Shown here piece by piece: positions 1-7,873 of a stretch of 64,000 nt of DNA. Both the position numbers and the translations under genes were made by a program. Each line of letters opens with the position of its first letter. Positions within the stretch are counted from its first letter, which is position 1. Below the pieces are notes generated by a model. It had not been told where the DNA came from and did not search any database. It saw only the letters and a program-made list of their open reading frames with translations. Origin of the DNA: Streptomyces liliifuscus (GTDB lineage Bacteria > Actinomycetota > Actinomycetes > Streptomycetales > Streptomycetaceae); NCBI RefSeq assembly GCF_016598615.1, contig NZ_CP066831.1:806001-870000 (forward strand). Reading direction: 5' to 3'.

Positions 1-409
1 CGAGCACGATGAGCGCGACCCCCAGGATGCCCAGGCCGATCCCGCCCATGATGACGGTGACGCCCGGGTCGTCCCGCTGGCCCGGTGCGTTGATGGCCGT
101 GACCGTGAACCATACGAGGGCGGCCGCCACGATCGCGCCGATCACGCCGTCCACGTACCGGAAGGCGGCATGGGAGAACACGGTTCCGCGCCGCACCATC
201 GTCACCAGCCGCCATACGCAGACCAGGGCGACCTGAACCGACACCATGCCCAGGATCGTGATCACGCGCAGCGGGGTCAGCGGGAGCGACCCGTCCTCCG
301 GATCGTTCCCGCCGACCAACGCCCACATCATCCCTGCCTGCACGAACACGGTGCCGGCGAGCACCATGCCGAGTACGGCGCGCAGCGCACACACTGTCAG
401 CTTTCCCAC
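1..409 (-). CDS. DUF2975-like integral membrane protein (3' end beyond the left edge)
   Basis: About 136 N-terminal codons are visible; the gene runs off the left edge. The protein begins GKLTVCALRAVLGMVLAG and shows hydrophobic stretches near residues 3-24, 43-62, 78-98 and 110-135, so about four membrane spans separated by short loops such as RLVTMVRRGTVFS. This pattern matches the DUF2975 family, small membrane proteins often followed by a tiny Cro/CI-type regulator, which would lie outside the window. I chose GTG at 409 because GGGAGG (417-422) sits 7 nt upstream. An in-frame ATG at 424 is possible but overlaps that Shine-Dalgarno sequence. Function is unknown. A perfect inverted repeat lies 33 bp upstream. 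Confidence 0.75.
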   Translation of the reverse strand, partial: MGKLTVCALRAVLGMVLAGTVFVQAGMMWALVGGNDPEDGSLPLTPLRVITILGMVSVQVALVCVWRLVTMVRRGTVFSHAAFRYVDGVIGAIVAAALVWFTVTAINAPGQRDDPGVTVIMGGIGLGILGVALIVL

Positions 410-441
410 GACCCATCCTCCCATCGAATGACGATGAGAAT

Positions 442-458
442 CTATCGAATTTCGATAG
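442..458. promoter_or_regulatory. Inverted repeat upstream of the DUF2975 gene, candidate operator
   Basis: CTATCGAA-T-TTCGATAG has perfect 8-bp arms with one central base. It is AT-richer than its surroundings and lies just upstream of the minus-strand DUF2975 gene. A TAGATT stretch on the minus strand could be its -10. An operator for a regulator encoded next to the DUF2975 gene is the simplest reading, but that gene is not in view. Confidence 0.5.
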
Positions 459-634
459 GCTAGGCAAGCGTCGGGTCGGGGGTGGCAGGTTCGCACGATG
501 GTGCCGGAGATCGCGTTGCGAACCCTCCTGGGCTCAGCACTCCAGTACGGTTCCGTGATCCGTGACTGATTGCGTGTCCCGCGTATCGGAGAATTCCCGG
601 CACGACCGCAGGAGTTGGGGAATCCTGAGTCACC

Positions 635-1156
635 GTGACCGAAAAAACGAGCGAAACAACTCCGGACAGCGAGGTCAGGGCGCTTCTTCGGGTCTTGGCC
701 GGGCAGCGCCGCCACGTTCTCGGCATCCTTGACGGGCTCGACGCGGAGGATCTGCGAAGGCCGGTGCTGCCGTCCGGATGGCACTGCCTCGGGCTGGTCC
801 AGCACCTCGCCCTGGACGTTGAGCGTTTCTGGTTCCGTGCAGTTGTCGCCGGGGAGGAGGAGATCATCCGCGGCTTGACGAGCGGTGCCGAAGCTTGGAA
901 CGTGGCTCCGGAGGCGCGGGCCGCCGACGTGCTCGACGGATACCGGCGGGAGACAGAGCTCTCCGACGCCGTCATCACCACCACTCCCGCTGACGGCGTC
1001 CTGGCGTGGTGGCCTCACGAACTGTTCGGCGAACCGCATCTGCACAACCTGCGCGACGTCCTGTTGCACGTCATCACTGAGACCGCATGCCACGCCGGCC
1101 ATCTCGATGCGGCACGCGAGCTCATCGACGGCCGGCGCTGGCTGGTCCTGACCTAG
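635..1156 (+). CDS. DinB/DUF664-like protein
   Basis: 173 aa. The sequence fits the DinB/YfiT four-helix fold. An N-terminal helix (LLRVLAGQRRHVLGILDGL) is followed by LPSGWHCLGLVQHLALDVER, with a His at the usual first metal position. Near the C-terminus LLHVITETACHAGHLDAARE supplies the paired histidines. Actinobacterial relatives include mycothiol-dependent transferases and uncharacterised stress proteins; the substrate cannot be read from sequence. The GTG start at 635 gives the natural N-terminus MTEKTSETTP, although the nearest GGAG (611-614) is rather far away. The gene stands alone, upstream of and codirectional with a TetR regulator. Confidence 0.8.
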   Translation: MTEKTSETTPDSEVRALLRVLAGQRRHVLGILDGLDAEDLRRPVLPSGWHCLGLVQHLALDVERFWFRAVVAGEEEIIRGLTSGAEAWNVAPEARAADVLDGYRRETELSDAVITTTPADGVLAWWPHELFGEPHLHNLRDVLLHVITETACHAGHLDAARELIDGRRWLVLT

Positions 1157-1210
1157 CACTGCGCGTCTGCCGCCTGCCGTTGCCGTTGCCGTTAGCGTCA
1201 GATGTTGGTC

Positions 1211-1225
1211 GGTCGTCCAAGACGC
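1211..1225 (-). promoter_or_regulatory. Possible TetR site 1 (regulator promoter)
   Basis: On the minus strand this reads GCGTCTTGGACGACC. It shares GCGTCTTGnACrA with 4502-4514, in the divergent aldehyde dehydrogenase/lactonase promoter. It lies 55 bp before the TetR start, so autoregulation is possible. It is a single imperfect copy. Confidence 0.35.
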
Positions 1226-1279
1226 TGCGATACCCTGGGTGGGACACGCATTCCGTTCACGAAGCAGGAAGCGAGCCAG

Positions 1280-1930
1280 ATGTCTCGTATGGCAGCGAAG
1301 GACCGGCGCGAAGAGCTGATCGCGGCGGGGTTTCGGGTGATGATCCGCGACGGAGTCACAAAGGCGACCACGCGCGCGATCGTCAATGAGGCCGACATGC
1401 CGCTGGGCGTCTTCCACTACTGCTTCAAATCGCGCGAAGAACTGCTTCAGGAAGTCCTCACCCGCTTCACCGACCGCACGGTGGCCGCCGCGCGGAAGAC
1501 ATTCGAAGCGGAGGGCGACCTCGGATCGCGCATCACCAAGAGCCTCAGCGCCTTCTGGGGCACTGTCGAACTCAGTCCGGGAGAACACCAGGTCAGCTAT
1601 GAACTGACGCACTACGCCCTGCGCCAGGCCGGGTTCGAGGATCTGGCCCGACGTCAGTACCAGCACTACCGGGAAGTCCACCAGGAACTCCTGGAGGAGG
1701 CCGCCAAGGCCGCGGACATCGAGTGGGCCGTGCCCGTTCCGGTGCTGGCCCGCTACCTCAACGCGGTGCTCGACGGCGTCACCCTGAACTGGCTGGTCGA
1801 CCGCGACAGCGAGCACAGTCGCGAGGTCCTGCGCCTGACGGGCGACCACCTCTTGACGCTGGCCCGCGAGCGGCCCCGGCCGGCAGACGAGCCGAACCCG
1901 GCGACAGCGGAGCCGAGCCCGGCGTCGTAG
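1280..1930 (+). CDS. TetR family transcriptional regulator
   Basis: 216 aa. The N-terminal TetR helix-turn-helix is clear: RREELIAAGFRVMIRDG, then TKATTRAIVNEADMPLGVFHYCFKSREELL (residues about 10-55), ending in the YxxFxSKEEL-like motif. The rest is a helical ligand-binding and dimerisation domain, with a proline-rich tail (PRPADEPNPATAEPSPAS). ATG 1280 fits TetR N-termini best; the frame is open further upstream to 1202. The gene converges with the aldolase/ALDH pair, and a motif resembling its own promoter recurs in that locus. It is therefore a reasonable candidate regulator of the 2-10.6 kb catabolic genes; this is inference. Confidence 0.85.
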   Translation: MSRMAAKDRREELIAAGFRVMIRDGVTKATTRAIVNEADMPLGVFHYCFKSREELLQEVLTRFTDRTVAAARKTFEAEGDLGSRITKSLSAFWGTVELSPGEHQVSYELTHYALRQAGFEDLARRQYQHYREVHQELLEEAAKAADIEWAVPVPVLARYLNAVLDGVTLNWLVDRDSEHSREVLRLTGDHLLTLARERPRPADEPNPATAEPSPAS

Positions 1931-1957
1931 TCGCCACTGGTCGCGAAAGCGGCCGCC

Positions 1958-1982
1958 GCCGCTCCGCCGAACTCGGAGCGGC
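1958..1982. terminator. Hairpin between convergent genes
   Basis: GCCGCTCCG (1958-1966) pairs perfectly with CGGAGCGGC (1974-1982) across a 7-nt loop. It lies between the convergent TetR and aldolase genes, so it can serve both. There is no T tract, which is normal in Streptomyces. Confidence 0.6.
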
Positions 1983-2024
1983 GCCGCGCCGCTTACGTCT
2001 GCGTCGTCTACTCGAATGGGTCGC

Positions 2025-2834
2025 CTACTGGAACAGATCAGGCTCCTCCGCCGTGATCTGATCCCACAGCGGACGGAACTGGAACCAGCCCGGCAGCGCA
2101 CCGGAGATCTGGTCACGGACCATCCGTGCGGTCTCGGCGTCGATGAGATGCGGCTCTCCGGCGGCCATGGCCAGCAACTGGGCCTGGCAGGAACGCTCCA
2201 TCGTGATGAAGTACCAGGCCGCCTCGGCGACGGACGACCCGACCGTGAGCAGCCCGTGGTTCCGCAGGACGACAGCCTTGCCGTCACCCAGGGCCGCGCC
2301 GATGCGCCGGCCCTCCTCGGTGTCGTTCACCACGCCCCGGTAGTCGGAGTAGATCCCGTGGTCCTCGTAGAAGGCACATGCGTCCTGGGTGATCGGTTGC
2401 AGCGGGACGCCGAGGCTGGAGAAGGCCTTGCCGTGCACGGAGTGGGTGTGCGCCGCCGCGACCACGTCCGGCCTGGCCCGGTGCACCTCGGAGTGGATGC
2501 AGAACGCGGCGTTGTTGACCGGCCGCCTGCCTTCCAGGAGCGTGCCGTCGTGGTCGACGAGGATCAGGTCGGAGACGCTGATCTGGCTGAACGACATGCC
2601 GAACGGGTTGACCCAGAACGCCGACGGGTTCTCGGGGTCACGGGCCGTGATGTGTCCGGCCACGCCCTCGGAGAAACCGAAGCGGGCGAACAGCCGGAAG
2701 GCGGCGGCGAGTTCCTGCTTCCGCACCTCGCGCTCCTGCTCGAAACTCAGATTCTCCTGGGGCAGCGGCAGGAAGACGCCTTCGGGCAGGGTGGCGACGG
2801 AGTCGTGCGTGGGCGTCTCGGGTGTCGTGGTCAT
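2025..2834 (-). CDS. Class II aldolase/adducin family protein
   Basis: 269 aa. It belongs to the zinc-dependent class II aldolase/adducin fold (relatives of L-fuculose-phosphate and L-ribulose-phosphate enzymes). The metal-site histidines appear in HSEVH (about residue 114) and HTHSVHGKAF (about 128-132), with a further His in VVLRNHGLLTVG (about 190). An N-terminal extension of about 35 residues precedes the domain, as in many actinobacterial members without phosphate-sugar specificity. The gene starts 51 bp after the aldehyde dehydrogenase stop on the same strand, so the two probably form an operon. It could cleave or isomerise a hydroxy-acid or sugar-derived intermediate; the real substrate is unknown. 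Confidence 0.85.
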   Translation of the reverse strand: MTTTPETPTHDSVATLPEGVFLPLPQENLSFEQEREVRKQELAAAFRLFARFGFSEGVAGHITARDPENPSAFWVNPFGMSFSQISVSDLILVDHDGTLLEGRRPVNNAAFCIHSEVHRARPDVVAAAHTHSVHGKAFSSLGVPLQPITQDACAFYEDHGIYSDYRGVVNDTEEGRRIGAALGDGKAVVLRNHGLLTVGSSVAEAAWYFITMERSCQAQLLAMAAGEPHLIDAETARMVRDQISGALPGWFQFRPLWDQITAEEPDLFQ

Positions 2835-2885
2835 GGTCTGGCCTCTCGAAGGTCTGGCAGGTGGTGAACAGCGGGACGCGAACCG

Positions 2886-4436
2886 CTACTTGGCACGGCC
2901 GCGCAGCCCGGGCACGCCGGCCCCGTACATGACGTCCACCAGGCGGAGGATGAACCGGTACGCCGAGGGCTCGTACGGGATCATGTGCATGTCGCGGCGC
3001 ATCGGGAACCGGTTCGTGCTGATGGCCTGGAGCCTCGTGTACTTGAGGAATCCCTCGGCCCCGTGGCGGACGCCGAGGCCCGATTCCTTCCAGCCGCCCA
3101 TCGGCAGACCGAGGGCCATGTAGTTGGTCTGGGCGTCGTTGATGGTGACGCAGCCGGCCTCGAAGCGTTCGGCGAGGCGGCGGGCGCGCTTCAGGTCCGA
3201 TCCGATGATCGAGGCCTGAAGCCCGTACTTGCTGTCGTTGACCAGCCGGAGCGCTTCCTCGGCGTCGGCGACCTTCATCACGGGCAGCGTGGGGCCGAAC
3301 GTCTCCTCCCGCATGCACTTCATGCCGTGGTCGACGTCGACGAGCAGCGTGGGTGCGAAGAACCGGCCGGGTCCTTCGGAGGCCTGCCCTCCGACGAGTA
3401 CGCGGGCGCCCTTGCTCACGGCGTCGCCGACATGGTCCTTGATGACCGCCAGTTGGGGAAGGAAGGTGACGGCTCCTATGTCGACACTGCCGAGCCCGGC
3501 CGGCCGGCCCGAGGTGACCTGCTGGAACCGTTCACGCAGCAGGGCGATGTACGCGTCGTACACCGGCTCCTCGACATAGACCCGCTCCACCGAGGTGCAC
3601 ATCTGACCTCCGTTGGACAGGGCCCCCTGGATCGTGACACTGACGGCCCGCTCCAGGGAGGCGTCGGCCAGAACGACCAGCGCGTCCTTGCCGCCGAGCT
3701 CCAGTGAGCAGGGGATCAGACGCTCGCCCGCCCGGGCCGCGACCAGGCGACCGGTCCTGGTCGAGCCGGTGAACATCACGAAGTCCACGGTGTCCACGAC
3801 CGCGCTGCCGGTGGCCCCCGCGCCGGTCACGACCTGGAAGACGTCCTCGGGCCAGCCGCACTCACGGGCCATGCGCTCCATCAACAGCGCGGTCAGCGGC
3901 GTCTGTTCGGAGGGCTTCAGGACGACCGTGTTGCCCGCGGCGAGGGCGGGGATGGCATCGCCGAAGGAGTTGAGCAGCGGGTTGTTCCACGGGCCGATGA
4001 CTCCGACGACGCCTCGCGGCACCCGGCGTGTGTACATGCCGCGGCCGAGGACGAACGGCGAGAGGGAGCGGATTTTCGTGCTGGCGAGCAGGCCCCGGGC
4101 CTGCCTCGCCCAGTAGGCGAAGGCGCTCGCGCAGTAGACGATCTCGACGACCGCGTCCTCCTCCGCCTTGCCGTTCTCCTCCACGATGAGGTCGGCGATC
4201 TCCTGCCGGTGGGCCAGGAGCCAGCGGCGCCCCCGCGCGAAGAACTCGGCGCGGGCACGGGTGTCCAGCTCGGCCCAGCCCTTCTGCGCCCGCCGGGCGC
4301 GCTCCACTGCCTGCGCCACCTCTTCCGCGGACGTGTCGGACACCTCGCCGACCACCGCTCCGGTGGCGGGGTTGTCCACCGCGATACATGCGCCCGTCGG
4401 AGGGCCGCCTGTCATGAGCACCTGATTCTGAGCCAC
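2886..4436 (-). CDS. NAD(P)-dependent aldehyde dehydrogenase (succinate-semialdehyde dehydrogenase-like)
   Basis: 516 aa. A full-length ALDH: cofactor region GVIGPWNNPLL (about 147-155), FTGSTRTG (about 222-229), general base Glu246 in LELGGKDA and catalytic Cys280 in NGGQMCTS. It oxidises an aldehyde to the acid with NAD(P)+. The C-terminal extension (from about residue 475) ends in a basic tail and carries a hydrophobic stretch YRFILRLVDVMYG, possibly for membrane contact. GTG 4436 was chosen because GGGGAG lies 5 nt upstream; the open frame reaches 4580 but would add an unlikely arginine-rich leader. It is divergent from the SMP-30 gene and shares a promoter region with a TACAAG/CTTGTA inverted repeat. 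Confidence 0.92.
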   Translation of the reverse strand: MAQNQVLMTGGPPTGACIAVDNPATGAVVGEVSDTSAEEVAQAVERARRAQKGWAELDTRARAEFFARGRRWLLAHRQEIADLIVEENGKAEEDAVVEIVYCASAFAYWARQARGLLASTKIRSLSPFVLGRGMYTRRVPRGVVGVIGPWNNPLLNSFGDAIPALAAGNTVVLKPSEQTPLTALLMERMARECGWPEDVFQVVTGAGATGSAVVDTVDFVMFTGSTRTGRLVAARAGERLIPCSLELGGKDALVVLADASLERAVSVTIQGALSNGGQMCTSVERVYVEEPVYDAYIALLRERFQQVTSGRPAGLGSVDIGAVTFLPQLAVIKDHVGDAVSKGARVLVGGQASEGPGRFFAPTLLVDVDHGMKCMREETFGPTLPVMKVADAEEALRLVNDSKYGLQASIIGSDLKRARRLAERFEAGCVTINDAQTNYMALGLPMGGWKESGLGVRHGAEGFLKYTRLQAISTNRFPMRRDMHMIPYEPSAYRFILRLVDVMYGAGVPGLRGRAK

Positions 4437-4491
4437 GGAAACTCCCCACCGGAACGTTGACTTCTCTTCACTCAGAATGAGACGGTCAGTC

Positions 4492-4516
4492 GTACAAGTC
4501 AAGCGTCTTGTACAAG
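4492..4516. promoter_or_regulatory. Inverted repeat in the divergent ALDH/SMP-30 promoter (TetR site 2)
   Basis: GTACAAG (4492-4498) pairs with CTTGTAC (4507-4513) across 8 bp. The right half also forms a perfect palindrome CTTGTACAAG (4507-4516). It lies 56 bp upstream of the ALDH start and 28 bp upstream of the SMP-30 start. Similar half-sites occur before the SDR gene and the TetR gene. Confidence 0.6.
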
Positions 4517-4543
4517 CGTCCAAGGACGCGAAGGAGCGGTCGG

Positions 4544-5527
4544 ATGAACGGTCGGACGAGAAGGACGGCATCGGTCGCACTGAGCGGCCTGGGCGTTCCC
4601 GAGTCCCTGCGCTGGTACCAGGGAGCCCTGTGGTTCTCGGATCTCGCGCACGGCACGGTGCACCGATGGGACGGCATCGCGGAGCCGGAGACGGTGATCG
4701 AGGTCCCCGGCCGGGCCGGCGGGCTCGGCTGGCTTCCCGACGGCCGCCTGCTCGTCGTATCCATGGACGGGGGCCGCGTCCACCGCCGGGAGGCCGGGGG
4801 CGAACTGGTCGAACACGCCGATCTGCGCCACATCGTCGGCGGCCCGGTCAACGACATGCTCGTCGACCCCGAGGGGCGCGCCTACGTGGGCAACTTCGGC
4901 TTCGACTACCACGCACACTCCCGCGAGCACCCGAACTCCATGCTCTACGCACCGCCCGGCCCCCCGAGAGCCCCGATCGCCTGCCTGGCGCCGGACGGAA
5001 GCCTGCTCGGGCTGACGGAACCCCTGCTCTTCCCGAACGGGACCCTGCTCAGCGCCGACGGCAGGAGCGTGATCGTGGCCGAGACCCTGGCCATGCGGCT
5101 CACCGCCTTCTCCAGGAACCCCGACGGCACGCTGACCCGCCCGGAACCGTGGGCGCCCCTGATCTCACCGCTCCTGTGGCGCCTGGTGAACCACCCGGGG
5201 ACGGCAGGCCGCATCACCCGCAGGATCTCGGCGCTCCTGGACCACCCGGCCGTGTCGAAGCGCTCCTCGTCCCCGATCGCACCGGACGGCATCGCGTGGG
5301 ACGCCGACGGCACGTCCATCTGGGTCGCGAACGCCCTTCGAGGCGAATGCGTACGCGTCGCCCGCGGCGGCCGTGTCCTCGACCGGGTCTCCACGAGCCA
5401 GAACACCCTGAGCTGCCTGATGGCCGGACACGACGGACACACCCTCTTCGCCGCCACCGTCCCGACGGACGATCCCGTCCGCGCCGCCGAACTCAACGGT
5501 GGCCGCATCGAGATGGTGCGGCTGTAA
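4544..5527 (+). CDS. SMP-30/gluconolactonase-like lactonase
   Basis: 327 aa. A six-bladed beta-propeller of the SMP-30/gluconolactonase/LRE type. The blade-like repeats include GLGVPESLRWYQGALWFSDL, GGLGWLPDGRLLVVSMDGG, GGPVNDMLVDPEGRAYVGNFG and PDGIAWDADGTSIWVANA. The metal ligands expected in the family are present: Glu in GVPESLRW, Asn in PVNDM, Asn in FPNGT and Asp in APDGIAWD. It should hydrolyse a sugar or other lactone, which fits the aldonolactone oxidase at the end of the same gene set. ATG 4544 has GGAG 7 nt upstream; upstream in-frame TTG 4508 lies inside the presumed operator. Confidence 0.85.
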   Translation: MNGRTRRTASVALSGLGVPESLRWYQGALWFSDLAHGTVHRWDGIAEPETVIEVPGRAGGLGWLPDGRLLVVSMDGGRVHRREAGGELVEHADLRHIVGGPVNDMLVDPEGRAYVGNFGFDYHAHSREHPNSMLYAPPGPPRAPIACLAPDGSLLGLTEPLLFPNGTLLSADGRSVIVAETLAMRLTAFSRNPDGTLTRPEPWAPLISPLLWRLVNHPGTAGRITRRISALLDHPAVSKRSSSPIAPDGIAWDADGTSIWVANALRGECVRVARGGRVLDRVSTSQNTLSCLMAGHDGHTLFAATVPTDDPVRAAELNGGRIEMVRL

Positions 5528-5576
5528 GCCCCTGTCCCGCATCTCCGCCCCTGGGTAACAATCCAGGAGAACTCCA

Positions 5577-5598
5577 CTTGAACAATTGACTTGGACAG
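5577..5598 (+). promoter_or_regulatory. Direct repeat before the SDR gene (TetR site 3)
   Basis: CTTGAACAA (5577-5585) and CTTGGACAG (5590-5598) are two 9-bp copies with a 13-bp period, each matching CTTGnACrr. They resemble the halves of the inverted repeat at 4492-4516. The SDR start follows 22 bp later, so an internal regulated promoter is likely. Confidence 0.5.
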
Positions 5599-5620
5599 TT
5601 GACCAGGAGAATCTGAGGCC

Positions 5621-6496
5621 ATGTCTCAACCATCCGAACCATCCAGGCCCAATAGCCCCTACAGGCCCTCCGAGGAAGGCAAGGTCCTTCTCGTGACCGG
5701 CGCCGGCGGCGGCATCGGAGCCGCCATCGCGGAACTGGCGATCACGCGGGGCCATCGCGTCCTGTTGACCGACGTGGACGAGGAGGCCGTCCTGGCCCGA
5801 GCCGGCACCCTGGGCGAGCGGGCCGCCGCACAAGCCCTGGACATTCGCAGTCCCGCGGACTGGAGCAGGGCGTTCGACGCGGCTCAGGCACGCTTCGGGG
5901 TCGTCGACGTGCTGGTCAACAACGCCGGCATCACCCACACCGGACTGGCCCGCGATCTCCGTCCCCAGCAGCACCGCGACATCGTCGAGATCAACCTGCT
6001 GGGCACGATCACGGGGGTCTGTACGGCGCTGGAGCGCATGACCGCGCAGGGCCACGGTCACATCATCACCGTCTGCAGCATGACGTCGTTCCTGCCTCTG
6101 CCCGGATACGCCACCTACGGCGCCACGAAGCACGGCCTTCGAGCCTTCCACCACAGCGTCGCCATCGAGGAACGCGACGGTCCGCTGGACTTCACGATCG
6201 TCCATCCGCCGTCCACCCGGACCGGAATGCTCGACCAGGAGATGGCCGACCCCTCCGCCGCCATCGCCTTCGCGGAGAAGTCCTACGCCCCGGAGCAGAT
6301 CGCCAGGGTCGTCGTCGACGCCATGACCGCCAAGCCGGTCGAAGTGGTGTTCCCGCCGCTCGCCGGCCGCTTCCAGCGGATCGTCGGAGTCTTCCCCCGG
6401 CTCATGCGCCGCGCCATCCCCATCGTCGAGGCCAAGGGCCGGCGGCAGCGGGAGCGGTTGCGCTCCGCTCAGGGGATCCCGGCATCCGGGAACTGA
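5621..6496 (+). CDS. Short-chain dehydrogenase/reductase
   Basis: 291 aa. Classical SDR features are all present: cofactor motif TGAGGGIG (about 26-33), NNAG (about 101-104), catalytic Ser in CSMTSF and YGATK (about 166-170). An acidic Asp after the second strand (LLTDVDEE) favours NAD(H). It oxidises an alcohol or reduces a ketone. The C-terminal 60 residues are basic and hydrophobic (FQRIVGVFPRLMRRAIPIVEAKG), as in membrane-associated SDRs. It follows SMP-30 after 93 bp containing a likely promoter and operator, and precedes the racemase-fold gene by 52 bp. The substrate is probably an intermediate of the local pathway. Confidence 0.9.
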   Translation: MSQPSEPSRPNSPYRPSEEGKVLLVTGAGGGIGAAIAELAITRGHRVLLTDVDEEAVLARAGTLGERAAAQALDIRSPADWSRAFDAAQARFGVVDVLVNNAGITHTGLARDLRPQQHRDIVEINLLGTITGVCTALERMTAQGHGHIITVCSMTSFLPLPGYATYGATKHGLRAFHHSVAIEERDGPLDFTIVHPPSTRTGMLDQEMADPSAAIAFAEKSYAPEQIARVVVDAMTAKPVEVVFPPLAGRFQRIVGVFPRLMRRAIPIVEAKGRRQRERLRSAQGIPASGN

Positions 6497-6548
6497 GGGG
6501 ATCTCCCCAGCCCACCTTTCGAACAGACCTCCCAGAAAGGGTGCGGAT

Positions 6549-7817
6549 GTGAGTACGCACATGACGTCCCGACCGGACGTGACAAGGCCGGGCATGAAGA
6601 ACGCCATATCCGCCGTCCCCGGGCCGAACGAGGCCCGGATGATCCAGCTGAACAGGGCGACCGAGCACCTGGACCCGCCGTTCGCCGTGGTGGACCTGGA
6701 CGCCTTCGACGCCAACGCCGCGGAGCTGGCGCACCGGGCGGCCGGCCGGGCGACCATCCGCCTGGCCAGCAAGTCGGTACGCAGCCGCGAGCTGATCGGG
6801 CGTGCCGCCCGGCGTGAGGGGTATCGGGGAATCCTCGCCTTCACCCTGCCCGAGGCCCTGTGGCTCGCCGAGGACCACGAGGACGTGGTGATCGGCTATC
6901 CGACGACGGACCGCACCGCGCTGAAGCGGCTCGCCTCGGACGAGCGCGCGGCCTCGCGCATCACCCTCATGATCGACTCGATCGCCCAGTTGGACTTCGT
7001 CGACGAGGTGGTGGGCACCTCCCGCCCCGACATCCGCGTCTGCATCGATCTGGACGCCTCGCTGGAACTGGCCGGAGGCCGCATCCACCTGGGCCCGTAC
7101 CGATCGCCCGTGCACTCCCCCCGGCAGGCCGCCGCACTCGCCCGCGCCATCCAGGACCAACCCGGATTCCGGCTGGCCGGGCTCATGTCCTACGAGGGGC
7201 AGATCGCCGGGCTGGGCGACAACCAGCCCGGGTCCCTGCTCAGGCGGGCCGCGATCCGCGCCATGCAGCGCCTCTCCGCCGCCGAACTGGCCGATCGGCG
7301 CGCGGCGACCGTAGCCGCCGTCGAAGCCGTGGCGCCGCTGGAATTCGTGAACGGCGGCGGTACGGGCTCCATCGAGCAGACCTCCGCCGAACACGTCATC
7401 ACCGAGATCGGTGCCGGATCAGGGCTCTACGGGCCCGGACTCTTCGACTTCTACCGGCGCTTCCGCCCCCTGCCCGCGGCCTTCTTCGTCATGTCCGTCG
7501 TACGCCGCCCGAGCCCCAGGATCGCCACCGTGCTCGGCGGCGGCTGGATCGCCTCCGGCGCGACCGGCCTCGACCGCCAGCCCACCCTGGCCTGGCCGCG
7601 CGGCCTGCGTACGAACCCACGGGAAGGGGCCGGCGAGGTCCAGACACCGGTCCTTGGCACCGCCGCGCACGGGATGCGGCTCGGCGACCACGTGTGGTTC
7701 CGGCACGCCAAGGCCGGCGAACTGTGCGAACGCGTCAACACACTTCACCTGGTGTCCGGCACGGAGATCGTCGACGAGGTCGCGACCTACCGGGGCGAGG
7801 GACACGCCTTCCTGTAA
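6549..7817 (+). CDS. Alanine racemase N-terminal domain protein (PLP-dependent amino-acid deaminase/aldolase-like)
   Basis: 422 aa. A fold-type III PLP enzyme. The strand PFAVVDLDAFDANAAEL leads to ATIRLASKSVRSRELI, where a Lys is placed to bind PLP. GLMSYEGQIAG, FVNGGGTGSIEQTS and EIGAGSGLYGPGLFD supply the phosphate-binding and barrel motifs. D-threonine aldolase/D-serine dehydratase-type domains follow (GDHVWFRHAKAGELCERVN, a likely metal site). Likely chemistry is dehydration or retro-aldol cleavage of a hydroxy amino acid. In actinobacteria this family is often beside FAD-dependent aldonolactone oxidases, as here. The GTG start at 6549 follows a GAAAGG stretch; the ATG at 6561 is an alternative. 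Confidence 0.8.
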   Translation: MSTHMTSRPDVTRPGMKNAISAVPGPNEARMIQLNRATEHLDPPFAVVDLDAFDANAAELAHRAAGRATIRLASKSVRSRELIGRAARREGYRGILAFTLPEALWLAEDHEDVVIGYPTTDRTALKRLASDERAASRITLMIDSIAQLDFVDEVVGTSRPDIRVCIDLDASLELAGGRIHLGPYRSPVHSPRQAAALARAIQDQPGFRLAGLMSYEGQIAGLGDNQPGSLLRRAAIRAMQRLSAAELADRRAATVAAVEAVAPLEFVNGGGTGSIEQTSAEHVITEIGAGSGLYGPGLFDFYRRFRPLPAAFFVMSVVRRPSPRIATVLGGGWIASGATGLDRQPTLAWPRGLRTNPREGAGEVQTPVLGTAAHGMRLGDHVWFRHAKAGELCERVNTLHLVSGTEIVDEVATYRGEGHAFL

Positions 7818-7873
7818 CCAGTTCCCGAACAGGCCCGCTGCTCAGCAGCGTTGTTCCCGTCCCCGGAGGCCGT

